Part shown: in pieces, positions 1-9,023 of the stretch
How the letters are laid out: each line of letters starts with the position of its first letter
How positions within the stretch are numbered: position 1 is the stretch's first letter
Assembly: GCF_026262575.1 (NCBI RefSeq)
Contig: NZ_JAPKFL010000009.1
Location: 1-64,000 of the forward strand
Source: Streptomyces marinisediminis
Lineage (GTDB): Bacteria; Actinomycetota; Actinomycetes; Streptomycetales; Streptomycetaceae
Direction of reading: 5' to 3'
DNA length: 64,000 bases
Translations under genes and position numbers: made by a program
The notes under the pieces: generated by a model
Told to the model about the DNA's origin: nothing
Database searches by the model: none
The model's input: only the letters and a program-made list of their open reading frames with translations

Positions 1-240
1 GTGGCCAGAACCCGGACGGAATCCGCCCGGACGATCGCTGAGAACGCCATGCCGGAAGTGCGGCAGGCGATTGAGGTCACGCAGGTCCCCGGCGAGGTAT
101 CCACGGGCGACATCGTCCACGGACACGGCACGGTCCATATCGCCCTGCGGTCGACTGAGGCGTACGACCTCGCCCGTTGGGTGCGGAACCACTACACGCA
201 GGAGGAGATCGCCGCCTACGCGAGAGGGGCGGGGTCGTGA
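1..240 (+). CDS. Small hypothetical protein, possibly 5'-truncated
   Basis: The frame is open from the first base of the window (GTG at position 1), so this may be a complete 79-residue protein or the C-terminal part of a longer one. It is hydrophilic with no membrane segment or signal peptide. The centre holds a TVHIALRSTEAYDLARWV stretch and the end a helix-like QEEIAAYARGAG. I do not recognise a family. Its stop overlaps the GTG of the next ORF (GTGA), so the two are probably translated together. The lower GC and lack of known relatives fit an accessory region rather than core chromosome. Confidence 0.6.
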   Translation: MARTRTESARTIAENAMPEVRQAIEVTQVPGEVSTGDIVHGHGTVHIALRSTEAYDLARWVRNHYTQEEIAAYARGAGS

Positions 241-503
241 CGGAGGCGGGCCAGGGGATTCCCGCGGGACCCCTCGGGACAGTGGGCGAGATCCGGCACC
301 CGTCCCGACTGACGATCGGCGACATGATCCCCTTCGACGGCGTGTACTACGCCATCGAGGACATGTGCACCGCCAGGGCCGGCGCGAAGGTGCTGCGCTT
401 CAGGGACCGCGAGCCCTACATCGTAGACGCTCCGGTCCTCGCGTACAGACGGCTCGACTTCGCGTCCATGCCAGGGGTCGTCCGATACCGGCGCGGCGGC
501 TGA
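237..503 (+). CDS. Small hypothetical protein, coupled to the preceding ORF
   Basis: An 88-residue ORF whose GTG start overlaps the upstream stop in the GTGA pattern typical of translational coupling in Streptomyces. The predicted product has a beta-rich centre (LTIGDMIPFDGVYYAIEDM) followed by a basic tail. No catalytic motif, signal peptide or membrane segment is visible and I do not recognise the family. A longer reading from about 177 is possible but lies inside the upstream gene, so the coupled start is preferred. Confidence 0.6.
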   Translation: MTEAGQGIPAGPLGTVGEIRHPSRLTIGDMIPFDGVYYAIEDMCTARAGAKVLRFRDREPYIVDAPVLAYRRLDFASMPGVVRYRRGG

Positions 504-689
504 CGGAGCCGCCCCCGAGAACGCCTGCCTCGGAAGTCATCGCCCACCGCGTACACCCCACGGCCAGGCTGATGAGAACCGCCCGAGGCGGGGGCAAGCC
601 CCCTCCCCATTCGTCGTCTGCTCCGACGCAACCGCATCTGACGGACGGGGAGGGTTCCGCAAGATCCGTTCGAGCTGGAGGTGCCCCAT

Positions 690-1124
690 ATGGGTACGGC
701 AGTAGCGGTACGCGATCCGAAGGAACTGCTGGGCGAGGAGGTGTGGGAAAGGGAGATCAAGCTCCTGACCCGCGACTACCTCATGGACAGCGTGATGGCG
801 GGCCGACTCCTCGGCCAGGCCGTCGCGTACCTGATCACCGCCATGGAGACCATGGGCGAGGGTCTGGAACTCGGCTGCGGCGAGCTCGTCGACGTGGCCG
901 TGCACGCGCTCATCCTCGACACGGCGAACTACGCCGCGTTCTGCGAGAAGTACAACAACGGGCAGTTCCTCCACCACATCCCCGAAATCGACCGCAAGGC
1001 CGACGGCACCGTCATGCGGACCGCGGCCGTCGTCGAACAGCACGGGTTCGAGGTGGACTGGCCGCTGTGGGAGCGGGACTCCTCGAAGTGCTCCCCCTGC
1101 GCCCAGGGCACGAGCTGCCACTGA
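690..1124 (+). CDS. Hypothetical protein with Cys-rich C-terminal tail
   Basis: A 144-residue protein. ATG at 690 is preferred over GTG at 681 because GGAGG at 677-681 sits 8 bases before it. Residues 10-90 look mostly helical. The last 11 residues are CSPCAQGTSCH, with Cys134, Cys137 and Cys143 plus a terminal His; Cys63 and Cys85 lie in the body. The tail could be a metal site, a redox site or a modified peptide segment, and none can be chosen from sequence alone. A G+C-rich hairpin follows, then a methyltransferase gene on the same strand. I do not recognise the family. Confidence 0.75.
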   Translation: MGTAVAVRDPKELLGEEVWEREIKLLTRDYLMDSVMAGRLLGQAVAYLITAMETMGEGLELGCGELVDVAVHALILDTANYAAFCEKYNNGQFLHHIPEIDRKADGTVMRTAAVVEQHGFEVDWPLWERDSSKCSPCAQGTSCH

Positions 1125-1138
1125 CCGGCGGGGACACA

Positions 1139-1170
1139 GGCCGGGGTCGTCCTTCGGGGCGGCCCCGGCC
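1139..1170 (+). terminator. Hairpin after the Cys-tail gene
   Basis: Arms at 1139-1149 and 1160-1170 (GGCCGGGGTCG against CGGCCCCGGCC, one G-U pair) form an 11-bp stem 15 bases after the stop codon. There is no U tract, as is usual for Streptomyces terminators. It suggests the Cys-tail gene and the methyltransferase are separate or attenuated transcripts. Confidence 0.55.
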
Positions 1171-1293
1171 GTCACGTTCGGGGGAAGAACCAGCATTGCG
1201 GGCCCAGCCGCAGGGCCGAACGAGTAACGTGCGTTGTCGTCGGAGCCAGACGGTACAGATGCTCAACAACCACTCCACGAGGAACGTTGCTAC

Positions 1294-1950
1294 ATGAGCG
1301 TTGAACACTACTGGGACCGCTACGCGACCGGGGCCCTGACGAAGATCGGCTCGGTACAGGACTCCATCGACAAGGGGTTCTGCTGGACCCAGTACGACTA
1401 CCACGGCCCCGCCGAAGAACTGCTCTGCCAGCCCGAGAACGCTCTGGAGCTGGGCTGCGGCAGCGGAAACGAGGTCGCCTACCTCGCCCGCAAGGGCATT
1501 GATGCCACGGGAATCGACCTGTCCCCCGTCCAGATCAAGCACGCCGAGGAACGCTGGGGCGACATCGAGGCAGCCCGCTTCCACCTCCGTGAAGCCGTCG
1601 ACTTCCTGACCACCACCGAGGAGAAGTACGACGCCATCTACTCGGTGTGGGGCGCTTTCTGGTTCACCGACCCCCGCCGTCTCCTGCCCGTCATCCGCGA
1701 GCGCCTCAACCCCGGTGGCGTCCTGGTCTTCTCCCAGGCGCCAGCCGTCGACGGCTGCTACGGCGCCCAGGGCATGTACGGCAACGGCTTCACGGGCAAG
1801 GTTCTGCCGGTCCAGCGGTGGGCCTACTCTGAGGAGATGTGGCGCGGAATCCTGGTGAACTACGGCTTCCTGGAGACCGACGCCCGAATCCTGGAGGCCC
1901 CCGACCCGGAGAAACTGGGCACGCTGATCGTCCAGGCCAGGGTTCGATAG
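1294..1950 (+). CDS. Class I SAM-dependent methyltransferase
   Basis: A 218-residue protein with the Rossmann-type methyltransferase core. Motif I is ALELGCGSGNE (about residues 50-60), motif II is GIDLSPVQ (73-80), and a later DAIYSVWGAFWF segment fits motif IV. The family moves a methyl group from S-adenosylmethionine to an unknown acceptor in the cytoplasm. ATG at 1294 has GAGGAA 10 bases upstream; a TTG at 1234 would add 20 residues with no better ribosome site. The substrate cannot be read from sequence. The adjacent Cys-tail protein is the only obvious candidate partner and that link is speculative. Confidence 0.85.
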   Translation: MSVEHYWDRYATGALTKIGSVQDSIDKGFCWTQYDYHGPAEELLCQPENALELGCGSGNEVAYLARKGIDATGIDLSPVQIKHAEERWGDIEAARFHLREAVDFLTTTEEKYDAIYSVWGAFWFTDPRRLLPVIRERLNPGGVLVFSQAPAVDGCYGAQGMYGNGFTGKVLPVQRWAYSEEMWRGILVNYGFLETDARILEAPDPEKLGTLIVQARVR

Positions 1951-1966
1951 CTGACACGGCAGGCCC

Positions 1967-2001
1967 CCTGCCGACTCTGCCCGTTGAGGGGAGTCGGCAG
2001 G
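1967..2001 (+). terminator. Terminator of the methyltransferase gene
   Basis: A perfect 11-bp stem (CCTGCCGACTC at 1967-1977, complement at 1991-2001) lies 17 bases after the methyltransferase stop. It is followed at once by a second small AGGAGG/CCTCCT hairpin. Confidence 0.7.
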
Positions 2002-2247
2002 AGGCTGTGCCTCCTGCTCCCGGACGCCCAAGGTTTTACCGAAGGGCGCTCCATGCAAATAAGTTGTCTTGAGCACAGAGGGGCCCCGGCGGATGTGATC
2101 TCCTGAACCCTGCATGTCGCTCCCGTGGAACCTGTGGCCGGATTTCGCTCCGCCGGAGCTTCTTCGTCGGCAGCGGGTTGCAGCCAGTCGCTGTCGGGGC
2201 GGGCCAGCAGCCGGGCGTTGTTGTATGCCATGGCGGTCGTGAAAACT

Positions 2248-2427
2248 GTGTGACCACGATAGAACTCCCCTTGCCGGGAGACCACCAGTGCGAGTGAGGC
2301 GCCTCGGAGTCTCCGGACAGGGACCCAATAGGATGTCCCTGGAAGGAAACGAGGAAGTCAGCAGTAGGTTACCGGCCACCGCGAGAAGCCCACGCAGAAC
2401 TCGAAGAACTACGACTCGTCGCATAAA
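2248..2427. other. Structured non-coding stretch of unknown nature
   Basis: Within 1951-2427 I see no convincing gene. From 2248 (GTGTG) the + strand holds a CCGGGAGAC/GTCTCCGG stem at 2274-2282 and 2309-2316 (one bulge). A CAGGGAC/GTCCCTG stem follows at 2318-2324 and 2335-2341. The lower GC and stacked hairpins look like part of a mobile RNA or the untranslated end of an insertion element (group II intron-like or IS110-like), but no maturase or transposase is present. Confidence 0.35.
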
Positions 2428-2622
2428 TTGACTGGCCCCATCGCTGTCCGGAAAACGCGAGGCCCCCCAGTCGAGGCGTGGCTCGCGTTCGCGGACGCGC
2501 ACCTCCAAAACCTCGCCGAATCGGCCTCAGTGCCGAAACTGCCCACGCCGCCGAAACCCAGCGGCGACGACCTCAAGCCCTTCCTCGGCCACTGGAGCCC
2601 CTACGGACCCCGCTCCTACTGA
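2428..2622 (+). pseudogene. Short ORF, probable gene remnant
   Basis: A 64-residue reading from TTG at 2428 with no clear ribosome site. The frame is open back to 2368, so it looks like the tail of a longer gene that has lost its start. The product has a helical AWLAFADAHLQNLAES region and a Pro-rich, aromatic end (GHWSPYGPRSY). No family recognised. It runs convergently into the toxin-antitoxin pair. Confidence 0.3.
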
Positions 2623-2638
2623 GCTGAACCAAGGGAAA

Positions 2639-3049
2639 TCACACCGCCACGAGCCGGACCCGCTCGCCGCACAGTTTGGCCATGTCGTCAATATCGGAAG
2701 TCAGCATGACCACGGGGCGGTGCTGTCGCAGCGCGGCCTCGGCGACGGCCGCATCGATCGCGTACTCGTGTCCGTGCAACCCGGCATTCATCAGCAACTT
2801 CGAGGCAGCCCTCGCCTCCTCGTCACCGACCGGGACGACCCGCAGCCCGGAAAGCACCCAGTTCAGGCGGGACTTGTTCGTACGCGCGTGGACGGCCTCG
2901 ATGATGGTGAGCGCACTGATCACGACCTCCATGCCGCGCGACCGCGCCTCAGCGATCAGGGCCACCACCTGCTCTTCGTCAGCGAGCAGCTTCGAGAGTC
3001 CCTCGCTGTCGAGGACCAGCGTCCCCTGACTCAGCCGGCGGCGGGCCAC
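2639..3049 (-). CDS. PIN-domain toxin (VapC-like)
   Basis: A 136-residue PIN-fold protein. The conserved acidic residues of a PIN nuclease can be placed at Asp14 (LVLDSEG), Glu51 (TIIEAVHA), Asp99 (YAIDAAVAE) and Asp119 (TSDIDDM). VapC toxins are Mg-dependent RNases that cut tRNA or rRNA when released from their antitoxin. The gene overlaps the end of the upstream ribbon-helix-helix-like gene by 19 bases, the usual antitoxin-first, coupled order. Its position beside an element end fits a maintenance module. Confidence 0.85.
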   Translation of the reverse strand: MARRRLSQGTLVLDSEGLSKLLADEEQVVALIAEARSRGMEVVISALTIIEAVHARTNKSRLNWVLSGLRVVPVGDEEARAASKLLMNAGLHGHEYAIDAAVAEAALRQHRPVVMLTSDIDDMAKLCGERVRLVAV

Positions 3050-3315
3050 TCGGCCTCCTCGGCGAACACCTCGTCGAAGACCTGCCGCGCCCGCTGACGA
3101 GCCGGCTCGGAGACCGGCCCCTTGCGGCTCTCGTAGTCCGCCAGGTACTCGTCCAGGACCTGCCCCCGCAGCTCACGCTCGACCGCCTCGGCGATGAACG
3201 CGGAGAACTCCCGCTTGCCCACCCGAGCCCGGATCGCCTCCGCGGTCCCCTCCGGCAGCGACAAGCTCACTCGCGTCGCTGGCCCTTCCCCGATGCTGTA
3301 CGTCGCCTCAGCCAT
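3031..3315 (-). CDS. Antitoxin partner of the PIN toxin
   Basis: A 94-residue protein from ATG at 3315. The N-terminal half (TRVSLSLPEGTAEAIRARVG, then REFSAFIAEAVERELR) fits a ribbon-helix-helix/CopG-like DNA-binding fold. The acidic C-terminal tail ending in FDEVFAEEAEWPAAG would be the toxin-neutralising part. Such antitoxins normally repress their own operon with the toxin as co-repressor. Upstream extensions of the frame to 3438 lack a ribosome site. Confidence 0.82.
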   Translation of the reverse strand: MAEATYSIGEGPATRVSLSLPEGTAEAIRARVGKREFSAFIAEAVERELRGQVLDEYLADYESRKGPVSEPARQRARQVFDEVFAEEAEWPAAG

Positions 3316-3396
3316 GCCCCCGATTGTGTCAAACGAGTAGGAAAAGCGCCACGTCCGCACTACCTTCACAGCTCGGTCAGCGCCCCGCTCACACAA

Positions 3397-3506
3397 ATCC
3401 CAGCACGGGCACCCCCCATCCCAACACGATCCCAGCACGGTACGGATGACCAGGGATGACGACAGGTGACGAGGGGCCAGCTATCCCAGCACCATCCCAG
3501 CACGGG
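3397..3506. repeat. Five direct copies of ATCCCAGCACGG
   Basis: Copies start at 3397, 3418 (one change, ATCCCAACACG), 3429, 3483 and 3494. Between them, GGATGAC occurs at 3444 and 3454, with a related GGTGAC near 3465. The cluster lies between the toxin-antitoxin promoter and the ychF terminator. It looks like a set of protein-binding sites, such as integrase arm sites or iterons. No other gene lies in 3316-3592. Confidence 0.7.
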
Positions 3507-3516
3507 AAAAGACTAA

Positions 3517-3542
3517 GGGCCCGACCCCAAAGAGTCGGACCC
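3517..3542 (-). terminator. ychF terminator
   Basis: GGGCCCGAC at 3517-3525 pairs with GTCGGACCC at 3534-3542 with one mismatch and an 8-base loop. It lies about 50 bases beyond the ychF stop. Confidence 0.65.
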
Positions 3543-3592
3543 TCCCTGACCTGCATGTTTGCCAGATCAACGACGTGGTGATATGTCAGCCG

Positions 3593-4681
<1,089 letters not shown>

Positions 4682-4891
4682 GTGGCGACTTCCCGTAGCG
4701 AGAGGATCTGGGGCGGCGGCCCGGCACGTGCGGACCAGTCCACCAGTCTACGGGCGCGACCGACCCGCGACGACGGCGACCACGAGCGCCCGCCGACGCC
4801 CCGGACGGGCGACGCCCCGGGCAGGTGGCGACCCGGGGCAGGCGGCGGCCCGGGAGACGGGTCAGCCGTGCGGCGGTGGCGCGGCGCACGG

Positions 4892-5023
4892 GGACGCGGG
4901 GCGCGGCGTGGGCGGACGCGGGACGCGGCGTGGGCGGACGCGGGACGCGGTGCGCGCGGACGCGGGACGCGGTGCGGGCGGACGCGGGACGCGGTGCGCG
5001 CGGACGCGGGACGCGGCGTGGGC
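4892..5023. repeat. Six tandem 22-bp repeats
   Basis: Six back-to-back units start with GGACGCGGGACGCGG (first copy GGACGCGGGGCGCGG) and end with seven variable bases (CGTGGGC or TGCGCGC/TGCGGGC). The array fills the centre of the 454-bp gap 4682-5135 between the divergent ychF and DUF6542 genes. Unit length is constant and variation is confined to the tail of each unit. Nothing else is recognisable in this gap. Confidence 0.9.
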
Positions 5024-5135
5024 GTCTCCCGTCGGGCTAACGGTGTCATGCCCACGGGGCACGGCGGGCGGGTCGGCGGCGTGTCAGGGGGTGGGCGGCC
5101 GGGCGGGGGCGGCCTACGTTGGGGTGGTGGAGCAG

Positions 5136-5873
5136 ATGAGGCAGAGGGGGCGTGAGCGGGCGGCGGTGCCCCGGCCCGCGCGGTCGGGCGGGGGGACGGC
5201 GCGGTCCGCGCCCCGGCGGGCGGCGGCCGGTGCGCCGGGGGCGCCGGCGCGGCCGGGGGCCCCGCGGCTGACCGGGTTGGGCGGCGGGCTGCTGGCCATC
5301 GCCGCGATGGTGCTGCTCGGCGGGGTGGTGCGGCTGCTGCTGGGCGCCTCGCCGGGGGTGTACGGGGTGGGCTTCGTGCTCGTGGGTCTGGCCTCGGCGC
5401 TGTGGGTGCGGCCGGGCGACCAGTTCACCGCGCCCGTCGTCGCCCCGATCGCGTACGCCGCCGGGCTGGTGGTGCTCACCGGGGGCAGCGGCGGGGGCGG
5501 CGGGTGGGGCGAGCGCGTGATGACGGTGGTCACGGCGCTGGCGGTGGAGGCTCCCTGGGTCTACGGCGGGACGGCGGCGACGGCGCTGGCGGCGGTGGTG
5601 CGGCGCGCGGTGCGGGCGGCCCGGCGGCGCGGGGAGCTGCGGCGGCGCCGGGAGCGCGGCGGCCACCCGGCGGGCGACGGGCGGCACGCCCGGCTGGCCC
5701 GGCCCCGGGCGCCCGGGGTGCGGGAGCAGGCGGGCACGCTCCGGCCCACCGGCGCCCGGGAGTACACCGGCACGTCCCAGCAAGTCCCCCCGCCCCAGCA
5801 GGCCCGGGGTGGCCGCACCGCGCCCGGGCCGCGGGGGCCGTCCCGCTCGCGGCGTCCGGCCGGGCCCGTGTGA
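5136..5873 (+). CDS. DUF6542-type membrane protein
   Basis: A 245-residue protein whose start is uncertain (ATG 5136 chosen; in-frame GTGs lie at 5124 and 5127). A basic Pro/Ala-rich N-terminus (residues 1-45) precedes four hydrophobic segments: LLAIAAMVLLGGVVRLLLG, GVGFVLVGLASALWV, VAPIAYAAGLVVLTG and VYGGTAATALAAVV. A long, very basic, Arg/Pro-rich cytoplasmic tail follows. The core resembles the actinobacterial DUF6542 family, whose function is not known. Similar genes are often found beside ispH and xseA in Streptomyces. Confidence 0.75.
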   Translation: MRQRGRERAAVPRPARSGGGTARSAPRRAAAGAPGAPARPGAPRLTGLGGGLLAIAAMVLLGGVVRLLLGASPGVYGVGFVLVGLASALWVRPGDQFTAPVVAPIAYAAGLVVLTGGSGGGGGWGERVMTVVTALAVEAPWVYGGTAATALAAVVRRAVRAARRRGELRRRRERGGHPAGDGRHARLARPRAPGVREQAGTLRPTGAREYTGTSQQVPPPQQARGGRTAPGPRGPSRSRRPAGPV

Positions 5874-6249
5874 CCCGCGCGGCGGGGTTCTCGCGCTCGG
5901 AGCGGCCGGTGTCCCACCCGCACGGTGCGCTGCGGGCGGGCGGGCGGTGGCGTCGACGCGGGGCGGACGGGGCGACGGGCCGCGTGCGCCGTGGACGGGG
6001 TCGAGCAGCACCCGCGGGAGGAGCCTGCGGCGGTGGCGGCCCACCACACACCTCGACCACCCGGCGCGGCGCCCGATCACCCGCGGCGGCGCCTGCGTGC
6101 AAGGGGACGACCGCTCCCTGGGCGACGGCGCCGTCCACCCGTCGACGGTTCCGGCGTAGGGCGCCGGCGTCCGCGGCCGCGAAGGGCGGGCGGGGCGGAA
6201 CCCGGCGTACCGTCCCCGCCGCGCCCGCGCCTCGCGGCGCCGCGTCGGG
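5874..6249. other. Intergenic gap between convergent genes
   Basis: 376 bases of very G+C-rich sequence between the 3' ends of the DUF6542 gene and ispH. Open frames here are codon-bias shadows without ribosome sites. I see no distinct repeat or terminator I would defend. Confidence 0.5.
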
Positions 6250-7233
6250 TTACGCGCCGGTGACCTTCGACGCGGCCTCGGCGCGCAGGTCTCGGCGCAG
6301 CTCCTTGGGCAAGGAGAACTGCATGTGCTCCTGCACCGGCTGCACCACCTCCACGTCGCCGTAGCCGCGCTCGGCCAGCCACTCCAGGACGCCTTCCACC
6401 AGGACGTCCGGCACCGAGGCGCCGGAGGAGACGCCCACGGTGGTGACGCCCTCCAGCCACGCCTCGTCGACCTCACCGGCGTTGTCGACCAGGTGGCCGG
6501 CGCGGGCGCCGTGCGCGAGGGCCGTCTCGACCAGGCGCACGGAGTTGGAGGAGTTGCGCGAGCCGACGACGAGCACCAGGTCGGACTCGGCCGCGACCTG
6601 CTTGATCGCCGTCTGCCGATTCTGCGTGGCGTAGCAGATGTCGTCGCTCGGCGGGCTGATGAGGCGGGGGAACTTCTCCTTCAGCGCGCCGACCGTCTCC
6701 ATCGTCTCGTCGACCGACAGGGTGGTCTGGGACAGCCAGACGACCTTCTCCGGGTCCCTGACCTCGACGTTCGCCACGTCCTCCGGGCCGTCGACCAGGG
6801 TGATGTGCTCGGGCGCCTCGCCGGAGGTGCCGATGACCTCCTCGTGCCCCTCGTGGCCGATGAGGAGGATGTCGTAGTCGTCCTTGGCGAAGCGGACGGC
6901 CTCCTTGTGCACCTTGGTGACCAGCGGGCACGTCGCGTCGATGGTGGCGAGCTTGCCGCGCTCGGCCTCGCGGTGGACCTCGGGGGCCACGCCGTGCGCC
7001 GAGAAGATGACGATCTCGCCCGGCGGCACCTCGGAGGTCTCCTCGACGAAGACGGCGCCCTTCTTCTCCAGCGTCCGCACCACGTACTTGTTGTGGACGA
7101 TCTCGTGGCGCACGTACACCGGAGCGCCGTACTGCTCCAGGGCCTGCTCGACGGCGATGACGGCTCGGTCCACGCCCGCGCAGTACCCGCGGGGGGCGGC
7201 GAGGAGGACGCGGCGGGCGGTCTCAGCACTCAT
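6250..7233 (-). CDS. ispH: 4-hydroxy-3-methylbut-2-enyl diphosphate reductase
   Basis: A 327-residue cytoplasmic iron-sulphur enzyme that performs the last step of the MEP isoprenoid pathway, converting HMBPP to IPP and DMAPP. The three cluster-binding cysteines are visible at Cys18 ([12 protein letters not shown]), Cys102 ([11 protein letters not shown]) and Cys200 ([11 protein letters not shown]). Substrate-binding SAHG (about 78-81) and [11 protein letters not shown] are also present. Full family length. The cis-prenyltransferase at 35.8 kb is a downstream consumer of its products. Confidence 0.97.
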   Translation of the reverse strand: MSAETARRVLLAAPRGYCAGVDRAVIAVEQALEQYGAPVYVRHEIVHNKYVVRTLEKKGAVFVEETSEVPPGEIVIFSAHGVAPEVHREAERGKLATIDATCPLVTKVHKEAVRFAKDDYDILLIGHEGHEEVIGTSGEAPEHITLVDGPEDVANVEVRDPEKVVWLSQTTLSVDETMETVGALKEKFPRLISPPSDDICYATQNRQTAIKQVAAESDLVLVVGSRNSSNSVRLVETALAHGARAGHLVDNAGEVDEAWLEGVTTVGVSSGASVPDVLVEGVLEWLAERGYGDVEVVQPVQEHMQFSLPKELRRDLRAEAASKVTGA

Positions 7234-7367
7234 GGCCCCATCGTACGGGCGCGCGGATCTGCGCCGGACGGCGCGTGGAGTGCGGCGGGGTGCGCGCGGC
7301 GCCCCGGGCCGCCGCCCCCGCGCGGGACCGCCGTGGGCTGTCGGTGGGGGCCGGTAGGGTCGCGCGC

Positions 7368-8582
7368 ATGGCTTTGAACACGTCCCCGGAGGCGCCGGTC
7401 CCCGTCGCGGAGGTGTCGCGGCTGATCGGCGGCTGGATCGACCGGCTGGGCGCGGTCTGGGTGGAGGGGCAGATCACCCAGCTCAGCCGGCGTCCCGGCG
7501 CCGGCGTGGTGTTCCTGACGCTGCGGGACCCCTCGCACGAGATGTCGCTGTCGGTGACCTGCTTCCGCCAGGTCTTCGACCGGGTGGCGGACGTCGTCGG
7601 GGAGGGCGCCCGCGTCGTCGTGCACGCCAAGCCGGAGTGGTACGCGCCGCGCGGCTCGCTGTCGCTGCGCGCCGCCGACATCCGGCCGGTCGGCGTGGGC
7701 GAGCTGCTGGTGCGGCTGGAGCGGCTCAAGCAGGCGCTGACGGCCGAGGGCCTGTTCGCGGCGGGCCGCAAGCGGGCGCTGCCGTTCCTGCCGCACCGGA
7801 TCGGCCTGGTGACGGGCCGGGCGTCGGCGGCCGAGCGGGACGTGCTGGAGACGGCGCGGGCGCGCTGGCCCGCGGTGCGGTTCGCGGTGCGCAACGTGGC
7901 CGTGCAGGGCGTGCACGCGGTGCCGCAGGTCATCGCGGCCGTCCAGGAGCTGGACGCCGACCCGGAGGTGGACGTCGTCATCGTCGCCCGGGGCGGCGGC
8001 AGCGTGGAGGACCTGCTGCCGTTCTCCGACGAGCGGCTGGTGCGCGCGGTGGCGGCCTGCGGCACCCCCGTCGTCTCCGCGATCGGCCACGAGCCGGACA
8101 CCCCGCTGCTGGACCTGGTGGCCGACCTGCGCTCGCGCACGCCCACGCACGCCGCGAAGGACGTCGTGCCGGACGTGGGCGAGGAGTACGAGCGCATAGC
8201 GCAACTGCGCGACCGCGGGCGGCGTCGGCTGGCGGCGTACCTGGACGCGCAGGAGCGGGGGCTGGCCGACTGCGTCAGCCGCCCGGCGCTGGCCTACCCC
8301 CACCGCATGGTGGACGCGCGGGCCGACGAGGTGGCCGACACCCTCGCGCGCGCCCGGCGCACCGTGGGCCACCTGCTGGACCGGGCGGACGCGGAGCTGG
8401 AGCACACCCGCGCCCGGGTGGTGGCCCTCTCCCCCGCCGCCACGCTGCGCCGCGGGTACGCCGTCCTCCAGCGCCCGGACGGCTCGGCCGTGCGGGACGC
8501 GGCGGGGGTCGCCGACGGTGAGGAGCTGCGCGCCCGGGTGGCCGAGGGGGAGTTCACCGTGACCGTCACCCCGTCGGCCTAG
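7368..8582 (+). CDS. xseA: Exodeoxyribonuclease VII large subunit
   Basis: A 404-residue protein from ATG at 7368. The N-terminal OB-fold ([12 protein letters not shown], about residues 24-35) binds single-stranded DNA. The catalytic core carries [17 protein letters not shown] and [21 protein letters not shown], followed by [13 protein letters not shown]. With XseB it forms the nuclease that degrades single-stranded DNA in repair. The xseB gene follows after 10 bases, so the two form an operon. An earlier GTG at 7275 would add an unconserved basic N-terminus. Confidence 0.96.
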   Translation: MALNTSPEAPVPVAEVSRLIGGWIDRLGAVWVEGQITQLSRRPGAGVVFLTLRDPSHEMSLSVTCFRQVFDRVADVVGEGARVVVHAKPEWYAPRGSLSLRAADIRPVGVGELLVRLERLKQALTAEGLFAAGRKRALPFLPHRIGLVTGRASAAERDVLETARARWPAVRFAVRNVAVQGVHAVPQVIAAVQELDADPEVDVVIVARGGGSVEDLLPFSDERLVRAVAACGTPVVSAIGHEPDTPLLDLVADLRSRTPTHAAKDVVPDVGEEYERIAQLRDRGRRRLAAYLDAQERGLADCVSRPALAYPHRMVDARADEVADTLARARRTVGHLLDRADAELEHTRARVVALSPAATLRRGYAVLQRPDGSAVRDAAGVADGEELRARVAEGEFTVTVTPSA

Positions 8583-8592
8583 GGTGGGAGCC

Positions 8593-8931
8593 ATGGCGAA
8601 CACGGACACGTCGCGGGCGGCGACGGAGCGGGACGCGGGCGGGCAGCCGGCCGGGACGGCGAGCGGGGACGGCGCGGACGCCGGCGCTTCGGGCGCGGAC
8701 GCCGCGGCCCTGGGCTACGAGCAGGCGCGGGACGAGCTGATCGAGGTGGTGCGCCGGTTGGAGGCCGGCGGGGTCACGCTGGAGGAGTCGCTGGCCCTGT
8801 GGGAGCGCGGCGAGGAGCTGGCGAGCGTGTGCCAGGGCTGGCTGGCCGGGGCCCGGGCGCGGCTGGACGCGGCGCTGGCGGCCGACGCGGAGGGCGTGGA
8901 CGGGGACGCGGACGGCGGCGCGGGAGCCTAG
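8593..8931 (+). CDS. xseB: Exodeoxyribonuclease VII small subunit
   Basis: A 112-residue protein with a Gly/Ala/Asp-rich N-terminal extension of about 35 residues. The family core follows: GYEQARDELIEVVRRLEAGGVTL, then EESLALWERGEELA. This is a helical hairpin that coats the XseA subunit. The ATG has GGGAG four bases before it and lies 10 bases after xseA. It is longer than the E. coli protein (80 residues) because of the acidic or flexible ends. Confidence 0.93.
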   Translation: MANTDTSRAATERDAGGQPAGTASGDGADAGASGADAAALGYEQARDELIEVVRRLEAGGVTLEESLALWERGEELASVCQGWLAGARARLDAALAADAEGVDGDADGGAGA

Positions 8932-9023
8932 TCACCCCGATTTAGTTGAACGCTGCACGAACCTCTTCGTACAGTGGTCGCCGTACGCACCACCACCCGC
9001 CCCCCGACGACGAGGATGCCCCT

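Noticed and set aside
71..1297. A 408-residue + strand open frame across the first accessory genes
   Set aside because: It is an Arg/Pro/Gly-rich shadow frame overlapping three better ORFs and has no ribosome site or recognisable domain.
1012..2508. A 498-residue minus-strand open frame opposite the methyltransferase
   Set aside because: Codon-bias mirror of the real + strand methyltransferase; low-complexity product and no start signals.
2639..3438. CRISPR-like reading of the repeats near 3.4 kb
   Set aside because: Only five 12-bp copies with irregular spacing and no cas genes; binding-site repeats fit better.
4862..5062. Small ORFs in all frames over the 22-bp array
   Set aside because: They are products of the GC-rich tandem repeat with Arg/Gly/Ala-only translation and no ribosome site.
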